This document shows positions 53,408-61,910 of a DNA stretch of 64,000 bases, one piece after another. Both the position numbers and the translations under genes were made by a program. The stretch is from Geothrix sp. SG200 (GTDB lineage: Bacteria; Acidobacteriota; Holophagae; Holophagales; Holophagaceae). Where the stretch lies: assembly GCF_022808935.1 (NCBI RefSeq), contig NZ_JAKZFR010000002.1:124001-188000 (forward strand). Direction: 5' to 3'. The notes under the pieces are model-generated. The model ran no database searches. It had not been told where the DNA came from and was given only the letters and a program-made list of their open reading frames with translations. Positions within the stretch are counted from its first letter, which is position 1. Every line of letters starts with the position of its first letter.

Positions 53408-54616
53408 CTATTGAACGGTTCCCCGACTCTCGATCTGGAAGTTCCACCACTGCACCACGGCCCGGGCCAAGGCATCCTTGGACAGGGGGCCGATGGGAGC
53501 CTGGGGGCCCTGGGCGGTGACGGGGGTCAGGGTATTGGTCTGGTCCCCGAAGGCCCGTCCTCCCTGGACATCGTTCACCAGCACGCCATCCAGCTGCTTC
53601 TTCTGCAGTTTGGCTGCGGCATGGGCGAGGTGGTTCTCGCTTTCCGCGGCGAACCCGAGGATCCACTGGCCGGGCCGACGGGTGGCCGAGAGGGTGGCCA
53701 GAATGTCCGGCGTGCGGACCAGGACCAGGTTTTCAGGCCCCTCCCCCTTCTTCACCTTTTCAGGCGCGAAGGTCTCCGGCCGCTGATCGGCCACCGCCGC
53801 GGCTCCCACCAGGCCATCCGCCCCGGACCAGCGGGCCTGGCAAGCGGCCAGCATCTCCTGCGCGCTGCGGACCCGGGCCGTCTCCACCCCCCAAGGCGCC
53901 GGCAGATCCCCGCCCAGCACCAGCTGGACCTGCGCGCCCGCATCGCGGAAGGCCCTCGCCAGCTCGATCCCCATGGCGCCGGTGCTGCGATTGGTCAGGG
54001 TTCGCACCGGATCCAGATCTTCGCGGGTCGGCCCGGCGGTGATGAGGACTCTCTTCCCGTTCAGGCTGCGGAGCTTGGCGGCGCCATGCATCAGGATGGC
54101 TTCCGCGATGGCGTCCACCTGGGCGAGCTTGCCCGATCCCTCCTCGCCGCAGGCCAGAAGGCCATCGTCCGGGTCCACCACCGCGTGGCCGAAGGAGCGC
54201 AGGCGGGAGAGGTTGGCCTGGACGGCGGGGTGGGACCACATGCCCGTGTTCATGGCCGGAGCCCAGAGGACGGGGGCCCTCGTGGCCAGCAGCACCGTGC
54301 TGAGCAGGTCCGAGGCCAGTCCGTTGGCAGCCTTCCCGATGAGGTCGGCGGTGGCCGGCACCACGGCCATGATGTCTGCCCAGCGGGCCAGCTCGATGTG
54401 CTCGATGCTCGGATTGGCGCGCCACTCGCCCTGGTCCGGATTCGCCCCGTAGCAGGGCTCCCCTGTGAGGCTGCTGAGGGTCAGCGGCGTGATGAACCGG
54501 GCCCCGGCCTCGGTGAGGATGCAGCGGACCCGATGGCCCTGGTTGGTCAGCAACCGCGCCAGATCAGCGGACTTGTAGGCGGCGATGCCGCCCGGGATGC
54601 CGAGGATGATCTGCAT
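53408..54616 (-). CDS. coaBC: Phosphopantothenoylcysteine decarboxylase/synthetase
   Basis: 402 residues, bifunctional coenzyme A enzyme. N-terminal CoaC: GGIAAYKSADL, active-site His in SIEHIELARWAD, PAMNTGMWSHPA and the catalytic Cys in GLLACGEEGSGKL. C-terminal CoaB from about residue 185: VLITAGPTREDLDPVR, NRSTGAMGIELA, AAVADQRPE and the KKGEG lysines. Start at 54616 with CCAGGAG; a longer frame upstream overlaps rpoZ promoter DNA. It lies divergent from rpoZ, as part of the common coaBC/rpoZ neighbourhood. Confidence 0.95.
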   Translation of the reverse strand: MQIILGIPGGIAAYKSADLARLLTNQGHRVRCILTEAGARFITPLTLSSLTGEPCYGANPDQGEWRANPSIEHIELARWADIMAVVPATADLIGKAANGLASDLLSTVLLATRAPVLWAPAMNTGMWSHPAVQANLSRLRSFGHAVVDPDDGLLACGEEGSGKLAQVDAIAEAILMHGAAKLRSLNGKRVLITAGPTREDLDPVRTLTNRSTGAMGIELARAFRDAGAQVQLVLGGDLPAPWGVETARVRSAQEMLAACQARWSGADGLVGAAAVADQRPETFAPEKVKKGEGPENLVLVRTPDILATLSATRRPGQWILGFAAESENHLAHAAAKLQKKQLDGVLVNDVQGGRAFGDQTNTLTPVTAQGPQAPIGPLSKDALARAVVQWWNFQIESRGTVQ

Positions 54617-54653
54617 CGGGGCTCCTGGAACGCTCCATGCTACCCCACGCTCG

Positions 54654-54682
54654 TTGATCCATGGCGCCACGGGTGTTATGCT
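54654..54682 (+). promoter_or_regulatory. Likely sigma-70 promoter of rpoZ
   Basis: TTGATC at 54654-54659, exact 17-base spacer, TATGCT at 54677-54682, 19 bases before the rpoZ ATG with GGAG in between. Confidence 0.6.
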
Positions 54683-54701
54683 TCCTGGTTCGGAGTGGCC
54701 C

Positions 54702-54986
54702 ATGACCCAGCGCACCATCGTCCGTGTCCCGGAAGAAATCGCCAACAAGTACCGCTTTGTCGTCGTGGCCGGCAAGCGCTGCGATCAGCTCCAGCGAGGC
54801 GCCTTCCCCAAGGTCGAGGTGGTCGTGCCCGTGAACAAGCACGGTCAGGCCCAGGACGCTCCCAAGCTCGCGTCGTTCTGGGGCCAGGTGGCCATGGCCG
54901 AGGTCGAAGAGAACCGCATCGCCTTCGAGGAGCCCGAGATCATCACCATCGAGGACACCACGGTGGTTCCCATCTCCGGCGAATAG
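54702..54986 (+). CDS. rpoZ: RNA polymerase omega subunit
   Basis: 94 residues. The N-terminal NKYRFVVVAGKRCDQLQRGA matches the omega motif (NRF-LV-LAAKRA-QL), followed by EVEENRIAFEEPE as in the MEEIAEGKI region of other omegas. It assists assembly of RNA polymerase beta-prime. GGAG before the ATG. Length is normal, and its stop is followed by a clean terminator. Confidence 0.88.
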   Translation: MTQRTIVRVPEEIANKYRFVVVAGKRCDQLQRGAFPKVEVVVPVNKHGQAQDAPKLASFWGQVAMAEVEENRIAFEEPEIITIEDTTVVPISGE

Positions 54987-55000
54987 CAGCCAGAGCTCGC

Positions 55001-55033
55001 GATCAAGCCCCCGGGTCCTCTGGGGGCTTGATC
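55001..55033 (+). terminator. Terminator of rpoZ
   Basis: Perfect 12-bp stem GATCAAGCCCCC/GGGGGCTTGATC with a nine-base loop, 14 bases after the rpoZ stop. No long T run follows. Confidence 0.8.
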
Positions 55034-55054
55034 ATGTACGCCCGCGATTTCCAC

Positions 55055-55117
55055 ATTCGATGAAATAAGTCTTGCCAGATCCTGACCGCGGATCGCATGA
55101 TTCAACATTCGTTGAAT
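55055..55117 (+). promoter_or_regulatory. Candidate operators of the TetR-type regulator
   Basis: A palindrome ATTCAAC, four bases, GTTGAAT spans 55100-55117 just before the tetR start. A related half ATTCGATGAAAT lies at 55055-55066, and the shared core is ATTCGWTGAA. The layout suits autorepression of the following operon. Confidence 0.55.
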
Positions 55118-55126
55118 TGGATCCCC

Positions 55127-55834
55127 ATGCCCCATGCCCCTCGCCCCCGCGGACCCAAACCCATTCGAATGGACCCGGACCGGATCCTGGATGCGGCCCA
55201 GGAGGTCTTCGCCCGGGACGGCCTGCGGGCGGCCAGCCTGCGTGCCATCGCCAAGCAGGCCGGCTGCGACCCGGCCCTGATCTACTACCACTTCGACAGC
55301 AAGGAGGCCATGTTCACCGCCCTGCTGGCCCGTCGCTTCCCCCCCATCCTCCAGGAGCTCGAGGTGGTGGCAGAGCCCGGGGATCCGCGCTCCACCGCCC
55401 TCAGGCTCTGGGAGGTCGTCCGGATCTACCACCGGCACCTCAAGGCCGATCCGGCGATCCGCTCCCTCATCCGGGGAGAGATCGTGCGTGGCGCCGAGGG
55501 GCTCTCGGGCCTCATCGAGGTGCGGATCCGCCCCATCGTGATGGCCATCCGAAGCATCCTCGACCAGGGCATCTCGCGAGGGGACCTGCGAGCGGACCTC
55601 CATACCCTGCTGGGCACCTTCTTTCTCGCGAGGATGCACCTCGAGATCCTCGACCTGCTGCCCACCGTGCTCCCCCGTCTCATGGGCCTGCCCCATGACC
55701 AGGCCGTGGAGACCGGGCTGCACGTCTGGTTCGACTTGTATTGGCGGGGCATCGCCCGGGACCCGCTCGCCCCCTTGCCGCCCCTGCCGGAACTCGCGGC
55801 AGACCCCATCGCCATCAAGGAGACCCATCCATGA
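55127..55834 (+). CDS. TetR family regulator (CecR-like)
   Basis: 235 residues from the ATG at 55127; an in-frame ATG at 55097 would put the operator palindrome inside the coding region. N-terminal helix-turn-helix at about 20-65 (ILDAAQEVFARDGLRAASLRAIAKQAGCDPALIYYHF), then an all-helical ligand-binding domain. Its stop overlaps the next gene by ATGA, so it leads an export operon. The whole order matches enterobacterial CecR with YbhGFSR, known to respond to some antibiotics; the ligand here is unknown. Confidence 0.88.
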   Translation: MPHAPRPRGPKPIRMDPDRILDAAQEVFARDGLRAASLRAIAKQAGCDPALIYYHFDSKEAMFTALLARRFPPILQELEVVAEPGDPRSTALRLWEVVRIYHRHLKADPAIRSLIRGEIVRGAEGLSGLIEVRIRPIVMAIRSILDQGISRGDLRADLHTLLGTFFLARMHLEILDLLPTVLPRLMGLPHDQAVETGLHVWFDLYWRGIARDPLAPLPPLPELAADPIAIKETHP

Positions 55835-56823
55835 GACCGACAGACTGGCATCTTCCCATCGCCATGATGGTTCTTCTCGGCGGAGCGGCCTTCCTGGCCA
55901 CCGGCTGCGGGAATCATCAGGAGAGCCGCCTCAAGCTCTCGGGAAACATCGAAGTCATCCAGGTGGAGGCCAGCTTCCGGGTGCCCGGGAAAGTGATCGA
56001 GCGCCCTGTGGATGAGGGCCAGGTGGTGCAGGCCGGCCAGCTGCTGGCCCGGCTCGACGCCCGGGACCTGGAGCAGCAGGTGGCCATGCGCCGGGCGGAC
56101 GCGGCCACGGCCAAGGCGGCCCTGGACGCCATGCTGGCCGGATCCCGCAAGGAGGAGATCGCCTCGTCCAAGGCCGCCCTGGAGCAGGCCCAGGCGGACC
56201 TCAAGAGGCTGGAGCCCGACGAGGCGCGCATCCGCGACCTCCAGCAGAAGGGCATCCTCTCGGTGCGCGACTACGAGGCCAGCCGGGCCGCCCTTGAGGC
56301 CGCCCGGGGCAAGGTCCAGCAGGCCGATCAGCAGTACACCCTCGTGCGGAAGGGCCCCCGGAAGGAAGACATCGACCAGGCCCGCGCCCGCTACGACCAG
56401 GCCCAGCAGGCCCTGGCTCTGGCCCAGACCCAGCTCGGCTACGCCACCCTCACGGCTCCCAGCGCGGGGGTGATCCTCTCCAAGAACATCGAACCCATGG
56501 AATACGTCTCACCAGGTACCGCCGTGGTGACCATGGCGGACCTGGGGCAGGTCTGGCTGCGCGCCTACGTGGAAGAGACCGACCTGGGCCGCGTGAAGGT
56601 GGGCCAGAAGGCGTTCGTCACGTCCGACTCCTTTCCCGGGAAGCACTACGAGGGCCGGGTGGCCTTCATCGCCTCCGAAGCCGAGTTCACGCCCAAGACC
56701 GTCCAGACCCGCAAGGAGCGCACGAAGCTGGTCTACCGCATCAAGATCGACATCCCCAACCCGGCGATGGAGCTCAAGCCCGGCATGCCCGTGGACGCCG
56801 AGATCGCCCTGGATGGCCGGTGA
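55831..56823 (+). CDS. HlyD-type adaptor lipoprotein (YbhG-like)
   Basis: 330 residues. Signal with lipobox ATGC (AAFLATGC, Cys about 27), so probably a lipoprotein. Biotinyl-lipoyl halves (SFRVPGKVIERPVDEGQVVQAG; LGYATLTAPSAGVIL) surround a long helical hairpin at about 75-205 rich in Ala, Gln and charged residues (IASSKAALEQAQADLKRLEPD). The C-terminal half is a beta-barrel domain with VEETDLGRVKVGQKAFV. It connects the ABC permeases to an outer-membrane channel. Start overlaps the tetR stop. Confidence 0.88.
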   Translation: MRPTDWHLPIAMMVLLGGAAFLATGCGNHQESRLKLSGNIEVIQVEASFRVPGKVIERPVDEGQVVQAGQLLARLDARDLEQQVAMRRADAATAKAALDAMLAGSRKEEIASSKAALEQAQADLKRLEPDEARIRDLQQKGILSVRDYEASRAALEAARGKVQQADQQYTLVRKGPRKEDIDQARARYDQAQQALALAQTQLGYATLTAPSAGVILSKNIEPMEYVSPGTAVVTMADLGQVWLRAYVEETDLGRVKVGQKAFVTSDSFPGKHYEGRVAFIASEAEFTPKTVQTRKERTKLVYRIKIDIPNPAMELKPGMPVDAEIALDGR

Positions 56824-57743
56824 TGGAGACCGTTCGGACCCAGGCGCTCACGCGCCGATTCGGGGACCTCGTGGCCCTCGACCAGCTGAGCCTGGCCGTG
56901 GAGGAAGGGGAGATCTTCGGGCTCGTCGGACCGGACGGCGCGGGCAAGACGACCACCATGCGCCTGCTGACCGGCATCCTCGAGCCCAGCTCAGGCGAGG
57001 CGTGGGTGGATGGACTGCACGCGGTCCGGGATGCGGAGGCGATCAAGGACCGCATCGGCTACATGGCCCAGCGCTTCGGCCTGTACCTGGACCTCACGGT
57101 GCAGGAGAACATCGACTTCTATGCCGATCTCTATGAAGTCCCCAAGGCGGGCCGGAGCGAGCGCCTCGAGCGGCTCCTGGCCTTCAGCAACCTCACCCCC
57201 TTCCGGCGCCGCCTGGCAGGCAACCTCTCCGGGGGCATGAAGCAGAAGCTCGGGCTCGCCTGCGCCCTCATCCACACGCCCAGGGTGCTCTTCCTGGACG
57301 AGCCGACGAACGGGGTCGACCCGGTCTCCCGCCGGGACTTCTGGCGAATTCTCTACCAGCTCCAGCAGGAGCGCGTGACGATCTTTGTCTCCACGGCCTA
57401 CCTGGACGAAGCGGAGCGCTGCAACCGCATCGGCCTGCTCCATCAGGGCCGGCTCATGGCCTGTGACACCGTGGACGGCGTGAAGAGCCTCCTGAAAGGC
57501 TCGCTCCTCGAGGTCCGCTGCGAGTCGCCCCGGCGGGCCGCGACACTCCTGCGCGCCGGGAAGATCGGAAGTGTGGCTCTCTTCGGGGACCGCATCCATG
57601 TCCTGGCCGAAGATGCGGATCGCGGACGTGCAGCCGCGGAGGCGCTCCTGGGCGCGGAGGGGCTCGCCTGCCATGGCGTGGAGGTGATCGAGCCCACCCT
57701 CGAGGACATTTTCACTTCGGCTTTGCCCAGCGGTGCCGCATGA
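56823..57743 (+). CDS. ABC transporter ATP-binding protein (YbhF N-half-like)
   Basis: 306 residues. Walker A is GPDGAGKT at 36-43, with the Asp variant seen in YbhF-type ATPases. Signature NLSGGMKQKLGLACAL, Walker B VLFLDEPTNGVDP, and a switch region FVSTAYLDEAERC in which the usual His is replaced by Ala. A C-terminal extension of about 80 residues follows. Start shares a base with the previous stop (TGATG); end overlaps the next ATPase by four bases. In E. coli these two ATPases are one fused YbhF chain. Confidence 0.9.
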   Translation: METVRTQALTRRFGDLVALDQLSLAVEEGEIFGLVGPDGAGKTTTMRLLTGILEPSSGEAWVDGLHAVRDAEAIKDRIGYMAQRFGLYLDLTVQENIDFYADLYEVPKAGRSERLERLLAFSNLTPFRRRLAGNLSGGMKQKLGLACALIHTPRVLFLDEPTNGVDPVSRRDFWRILYQLQQERVTIFVSTAYLDEAERCNRIGLLHQGRLMACDTVDGVKSLLKGSLLEVRCESPRRAATLLRAGKIGSVALFGDRIHVLAEDADRGRAAAEALLGAEGLACHGVEVIEPTLEDIFTSALPSGAA

Positions 57744-58714
57744 GCGCCGCGCCGGACACCTTCGCCGTCACGCTGCGCGACCTGGAGCGGCGCTTCGGAG
57801 ACTTCGTGGCCGTCAACCGCGTCAGCCTCGACGTGCGCCGGGGGGAGATCTTCGGCTTCCTGGGGCCCAACGGTGCCGGCAAGTCCACCACCATCCGCAT
57901 GCTCTGCGGGCTCCTGGAGCCCTCCGGCGGCCAGGGCACGGTGGCGGGTTTCGACATCCGAACCCAGCGCGAGGAGATCAAGCGCAGCATCGGCTACATG
58001 AGCCAGAAGTTCAGCCTGTACGACGACCTCACGGTGGAGGAGAACATCGACTTCTTCAGCGGCATCTACCGGGTGTCCGCGGAGAAGAAGGCCGAGCGGA
58101 AGGCGTGGGTCCTGGACATGGCCCACCTCCAGGACCATCGCCGTACCCGCACGGGCCTGCTGCCGGGGGGCTGGAAGCAGCGGCTGTCCCTGGGCTGCGC
58201 CCTTCTCCACGAGCCCCGGGTGCTCTTCCTGGACGAGCCCACGTCGGGGGTCGATCCCCTGAGCCGCCGCTCCTTCTGGGACCTCATCTACCAGATGGCC
58301 AGCGAGGGGGTCACGGTCTTCGTCACCACCCACTACATGGAGGAGGCCGAGTACTGCGACCGCCTCGCCCTCATCTACCGTGGCGAGCTCGTGGCCCTGG
58401 GGACGCCGGGCGAGATGAAGGGCGGCCTCATGGCCGACCAGGTGCTGCGCGTCTCCTGCGACCGCTCCCACGAGGCCCTGGGCGTGGCCACGACGGTGGA
58501 AGGCGTCCGGGACGCGGCCCTGTTCGGGCGCGACATCCACCTCATGGCGGAAGATGCCGAGGCCCTCGCGCCCCGCCTCCGTCGGACCCTCGAGGAGGGG
58601 GGCTTCCAGGTGGGGGCCGTGGAGCGCATCACGCCCTCCCTGGAGGATGTCTTCGTCTCCCTCATCGAGGCCCGGGATCGCGCCGACGGGGCGCAGAAGG
58701 AGTTCAAGGCATGA
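57740..58714 (+). CDS. ABC transporter ATP-binding protein (YbhF C-half-like)
   Basis: 324 residues. Walker A GPNGAGKST near residue 48, Walker B VLFLDEPTSGVDP and a proper switch His (VTTHYMEEAEYC). The signature is LPGGWKQRLSLGCAL instead of the usual LSGGQ, a change that is also seen in YbhF-like proteins. Together with the preceding ATPase it would make one asymmetric nucleotide-binding dimer: one partner lacks the switch His, the other has the altered signature. Overlaps both neighbours by ATGA. Confidence 0.9.
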   Translation: MSAAPDTFAVTLRDLERRFGDFVAVNRVSLDVRRGEIFGFLGPNGAGKSTTIRMLCGLLEPSGGQGTVAGFDIRTQREEIKRSIGYMSQKFSLYDDLTVEENIDFFSGIYRVSAEKKAERKAWVLDMAHLQDHRRTRTGLLPGGWKQRLSLGCALLHEPRVLFLDEPTSGVDPLSRRSFWDLIYQMASEGVTVFVTTHYMEEAEYCDRLALIYRGELVALGTPGEMKGGLMADQVLRVSCDRSHEALGVATTVEGVRDAALFGRDIHLMAEDAEALAPRLRRTLEEGGFQVGAVERITPSLEDVFVSLIEARDRADGAQKEFKA

Positions 58715-59856
58715 GCGGCGCCCTCAACCTCCGCCGCCTCGGCGCCGTGGCGCGCAAGGAGTTCATCCACGTCCTCCGGGATCCGCGCGCCCTGGGCATC
58801 GCCATCGTGCTGCCCATGATCATGCTGATGATCTTCGGGTATGCCCTGACCACGGACCTGGACCGGGTTCCCCTGGCGATCTGGGACCAGAGCCGGACGC
58901 CCCAGAGCCGGGAGCTGGTGGCCCGCTTCGAGGGGTCACGCTACTTCTCCGTCGTGGCGCGGCCGGGCTCCTACGGGGAAGTGGAGGACGGCCTCGCCCG
59001 GGGGCGGACGATGATGGCGGTGGTGCTCCCCGTCGAGTTCGGGCGCCGGGTCGCTTCCGGCCGGAAGGTCCAGGTCCAGGTGTTGACCGACGGCAGCGAC
59101 GCCAACACCACGACCCTGGCCCTCTCCTATGCCGATGCCATCGTTCAGAACTACTCCCAGGAACTCCTGGTGGAGAAGGCCCGGCGACTCACGGGCCGCC
59201 CCCCCGCCCTGCCGCTGGACCTCCGGTTCCGCGCGTGGTTCAACACGGACATGGAGTCCCGGATCTTCATCGTGCCCGGGCTCATCGCCGTGATCATGAT
59301 GCTCATCGCGGCGCTCCTCACCTCGCTCACGGTGGCGCGGGAGTGGGAGACGGGCACGATGGAGCAGCTCATCTCCACGCCGCTCCGAGGGAGCGAGCTG
59401 ATCCTGGGGAAGCTGGCGCCCTACTTCGCCATCGGCATGGTGGACATGCTTCTTTCTGTGCTGGCCGGTCGTTTCCTGTTCGACGTGCCCATCCGCGGCA
59501 GCCTACTCCTCTTGTTCGGCGTCTCCGCGGTCTACCTGGTGGGAGCGCTCTCCCTGGGCATCCTCATCAGCGCCAAGGCCAAGTCCCAGCTCCTGGCCAG
59601 CCAGTTCGCCTTCGTGGCGACCTTCCTCCCGGCCTTCCTGCTCTCGGGTTTCATGTTCGACATCGCCAACATGCCCAAGGCCCTGCAGGTGGTGACCTAC
59701 CTCATCCCCGCCCGCTATTTCGTGGCCTTCCTCCGGGGCCTCTACCTCAAAGGGACCGGGCTCGCGCAGCTGTGGCCCGAGTGCCTGCTGATGGTCGCGT
59801 TCGGCGCCCTGATGCTCCTCTCCGCCATCCGCAGCTTCAAGAAGCGCCTGGCCTAG
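58711..59856 (+). CDS. ABC-2 type permease (YbhS-like)
   Basis: 381 residues. N-terminal amphipathic stretch ARKEFIHVLRDPRALGIAIVLP and first membrane helix (MIMLMIFGYALTTDLDRV), a periplasmic domain of about 150 residues, then five helices at about 190-375, with AREWETGTMEQLISTP between the second and third, the mark of ABC-2 exporters. Start overlaps the ATPase stop. Forms a permease pair with the next gene. Confidence 0.9.
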   Translation: MSGALNLRRLGAVARKEFIHVLRDPRALGIAIVLPMIMLMIFGYALTTDLDRVPLAIWDQSRTPQSRELVARFEGSRYFSVVARPGSYGEVEDGLARGRTMMAVVLPVEFGRRVASGRKVQVQVLTDGSDANTTTLALSYADAIVQNYSQELLVEKARRLTGRPPALPLDLRFRAWFNTDMESRIFIVPGLIAVIMMLIAALLTSLTVAREWETGTMEQLISTPLRGSELILGKLAPYFAIGMVDMLLSVLAGRFLFDVPIRGSLLLLFGVSAVYLVGALSLGILISAKAKSQLLASQFAFVATFLPAFLLSGFMFDIANMPKALQVVTYLIPARYFVAFLRGLYLKGTGLAQLWPECLLMVAFGALMLLSAIRSFKKRLA

Positions 59857-59865
59857 GAATCGACC

Positions 59866-60996
59866 ATGCTCGAACGCCTCCGTCACATGCTCGTCAAGGA
59901 GTTCATCCAGGTCCTCAGGAATCCCAGGATGCGGGCCGTCCTGTTCGTCATGCCCGTGGCCCAGATCATCATCATCGGCTATGCGGTGAACACGGACGTG
60001 CGCCACGTGCCCATGGCCGTCTACGACCTGGACCGCACGCCCGCCACCCGCGACCTCATCGCCCGCTTCGAGGGCTCGGGGTGCTTCGATGTCGTGCGGC
60101 GGATCACCTCGGAACCGGAGATCCAGCAGGTGCTGGATTCAGGCGAGGCGAAGGCCGTGCTTCGGCTCAACCGGGGCTTCGCGGAGGCCCTGACTGGGGG
60201 CGGCAGTGCCAAGGCCCAGTTCCTCCTGGACGGCTCGGATTCCAACACGGCCAGCGTGGCGCTGAGCTACGCGTCCAGGGTCTCTGCCGATTTCAACCAA
60301 TCGCTCCTGGAGCAGCGCTTCGCCCGCACAGCGGGCGTGCGCCTGGACGCCGAACCCGTGGCCCTGGCCTCCCGCGCCTGGTTCAATGCCAACCTGGACA
60401 GCCGCAACTACTTCGTGCCAGGCGTCCTGGCCATGCTCGTGGCCGTGCTCTCGATCATCCTCTCCAGCATGTCCATCGTGCGGGAGCGGGAGGTTGGCAC
60501 CATGGAGCAGATCATGGTCACGCCCATCGGACGGCTGGAATTCATCCTGGGCAAGACCATCCCCTTCGCGGTCATCGGCTTCGCCGACGTCGCCCTCATC
60601 GCCCTCATCACCGTCTTCTGGTTCCGCGTTCCCATGCTCGGCTTCCCGCCGATCCTGTTCCTCGGCACGGGCCTGTACCTGCTGAGCACCCTCGGCGTGG
60701 GCCTCTTCATCTCCACCGTGAGTTCCACCCAGCAGCAGGCCATGATGACGGCGTTCTTCTTCATGCTGCCCGCCTTCATGCTCTCGGGTTTCGTCTATCC
60801 CATCGCCAACATGCCCAGGGTGGTGCAGCTGCTCACCTACCTGAATCCCCTGCGGTACTACCTCGTGATCATCCGGGGCGTGTTCCTGAAGGGGCTGGGC
60901 CTGGAGGTGCTCTGGCCCCAGATGCTGGCCCTGACCGCCCTCGGAACCATCATGCTGCTGCTGGCCGCCGGCCGCTTCAGGAAGACCATGGGCTGA
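59866..60996 (+). CDS. ABC-2 type permease (YbhR-like)
   Basis: 376 residues, same build as the previous permease (KEFIQVLRNPRMRAVLFVMP; VREREVGTMEQIMVTPIGR; MLSGFVYPIANMPRVVQ). It lies nine bases after it. The two permeases, two ATPases and adaptor make a tripartite-type exporter. Ends convergent to the LigB-like gene. Confidence 0.9.
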   Translation: MLERLRHMLVKEFIQVLRNPRMRAVLFVMPVAQIIIIGYAVNTDVRHVPMAVYDLDRTPATRDLIARFEGSGCFDVVRRITSEPEIQQVLDSGEAKAVLRLNRGFAEALTGGGSAKAQFLLDGSDSNTASVALSYASRVSADFNQSLLEQRFARTAGVRLDAEPVALASRAWFNANLDSRNYFVPGVLAMLVAVLSIILSSMSIVREREVGTMEQIMVTPIGRLEFILGKTIPFAVIGFADVALIALITVFWFRVPMLGFPPILFLGTGLYLLSTLGVGLFISTVSSTQQQAMMTAFFFMLPAFMLSGFVYPIANMPRVVQLLTYLNPLRYYLVIIRGVFLKGLGLEVLWPQMLALTALGTIMLLLAAGRFRKTMG

Positions 60997-61011
60997 GGTC
61001 TGCCGCAGCCT

Positions 61012-61794
61012 TCAGGCGAACAGGTAGCTCTCCAGGCTGAGGCTTCCCAGCTGCCAGCCTTCGAAGACCGGCTCGGGCGAGGACCGGGCCGCGCCGACGG
61101 CCACGAACAAGGGATCCAGATGCTCGGAGGTGGGCACGGACTCCGACGCTCCGGGTGCCTTCCGCCAGTCCGCGAGGGCCTCGAGGTGCCCGGCTTCCAG
61201 GCGGGCGCGCACCCAGGCCTGGAAGGCCAGGCCCCAGGGCTGCGGCGCGGAAGCATCCTGCCAATCCAGGCGGCGGAGGTTGTGCACCACACCCCCGCTG
61301 CCCAGGATCAGCACGCCGGATCGCCGCAGGGGAGCCAGAGCCCGGCCCGCGGCCAGGAGCCTTTCCGGGGTCCGGGGCCGAGGCAGCGAGAGCTGCACGA
61401 CGGGGACCTCCGCGCCGGGGGCCAGGTACCGCAGGGGCACCCAGGTGCCGTGATCCAGGGGACGGTGGTCGTCGAGCTCCGCTTCCAGGCCCGCGGCGTT
61501 CAGGAGGTTGGCAGCCTCGGCGGCCAGTTCGGGAGATCCCGGTGCCGGATAGTCGAGGCTGTAGAGCTCCTCCGGGAAGCCGCCGAAATCATGCATGACG
61601 CCCGGCCTCTTCGAAGAGGAGAGCCGCATCGGCCCCGCCGCCTCCCAGTGGGCGGAGCAGACGAGAATGCCCCTCAAGGGCGGCAGCCGGAGGGCGAGGG
61701 CGGATACAGCCCTGCCCCAGGCGCCGCCTTCCAGGGCCAGCATGGGTGATCCGTGGGCGAGGAACAGGGTGGGGAGAAGCGGGGAGTTTGCCAT
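61012..61794 (-). CDS. LigB/DODA-type extradiol dioxygenase (YgiD-like)
   Basis: 260 residues of the class III extradiol ring-cleavage family. Metal-binding and catalytic His residues are in LAHGSPML (H14), SAHW (H49), LDHGTWVPL (H115) and GGVVHNLR (H171). It resembles YgiD, a 4,5-DOPA dioxygenase-like enzyme; the natural substrate is uncertain. ATG at 61794 with a weak site. Upstream 61816-61828 contains a TTGAA/TTCAA palindrome resembling the tetR operator. Confidence 0.85.
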   Translation of the reverse strand: MANSPLLPTLFLAHGSPMLALEGGAWGRAVSALALRLPPLRGILVCSAHWEAAGPMRLSSSKRPGVMHDFGGFPEELYSLDYPAPGSPELAAEAANLLNAAGLEAELDDHRPLDHGTWVPLRYLAPGAEVPVVQLSLPRPRTPERLLAAGRALAPLRRSGVLILGSGGVVHNLRRLDWQDASAPQPWGLAFQAWVRARLEAGHLEALADWRKAPGASESVPTSEHLDPLFVAVGAARSSPEPVFEGWQLGSLSLESYLFA

Positions 61795-61815
61795 GGAACA
61801 AGCATGGTCTCCAAA

Positions 61816-61843
61816 TTGAATGTTTCAACTCCTTTTTTTGAAA
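61816..61843. promoter_or_regulatory. Palindromes in the ligB-pdxJ divergent gap
   Basis: TTGAATGTTTCAA at 61816-61828 and an overlapping TTTCAA..TTGAAA pair to 61843, in AT-rich DNA. They share GAATGTT with the reverse strand of the tetR operator at 55100-55117. A TAAGCT -10-like element for pdxJ lies at 61878-61883. Confidence 0.35.
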
Positions 61844-61910
61844 TTCACGCTCGGCCTTTCTGCGGCCGATTGGAGGGTAAGCTAAGAGGCATCAGCTACT
61901 GGAGCCCGCA

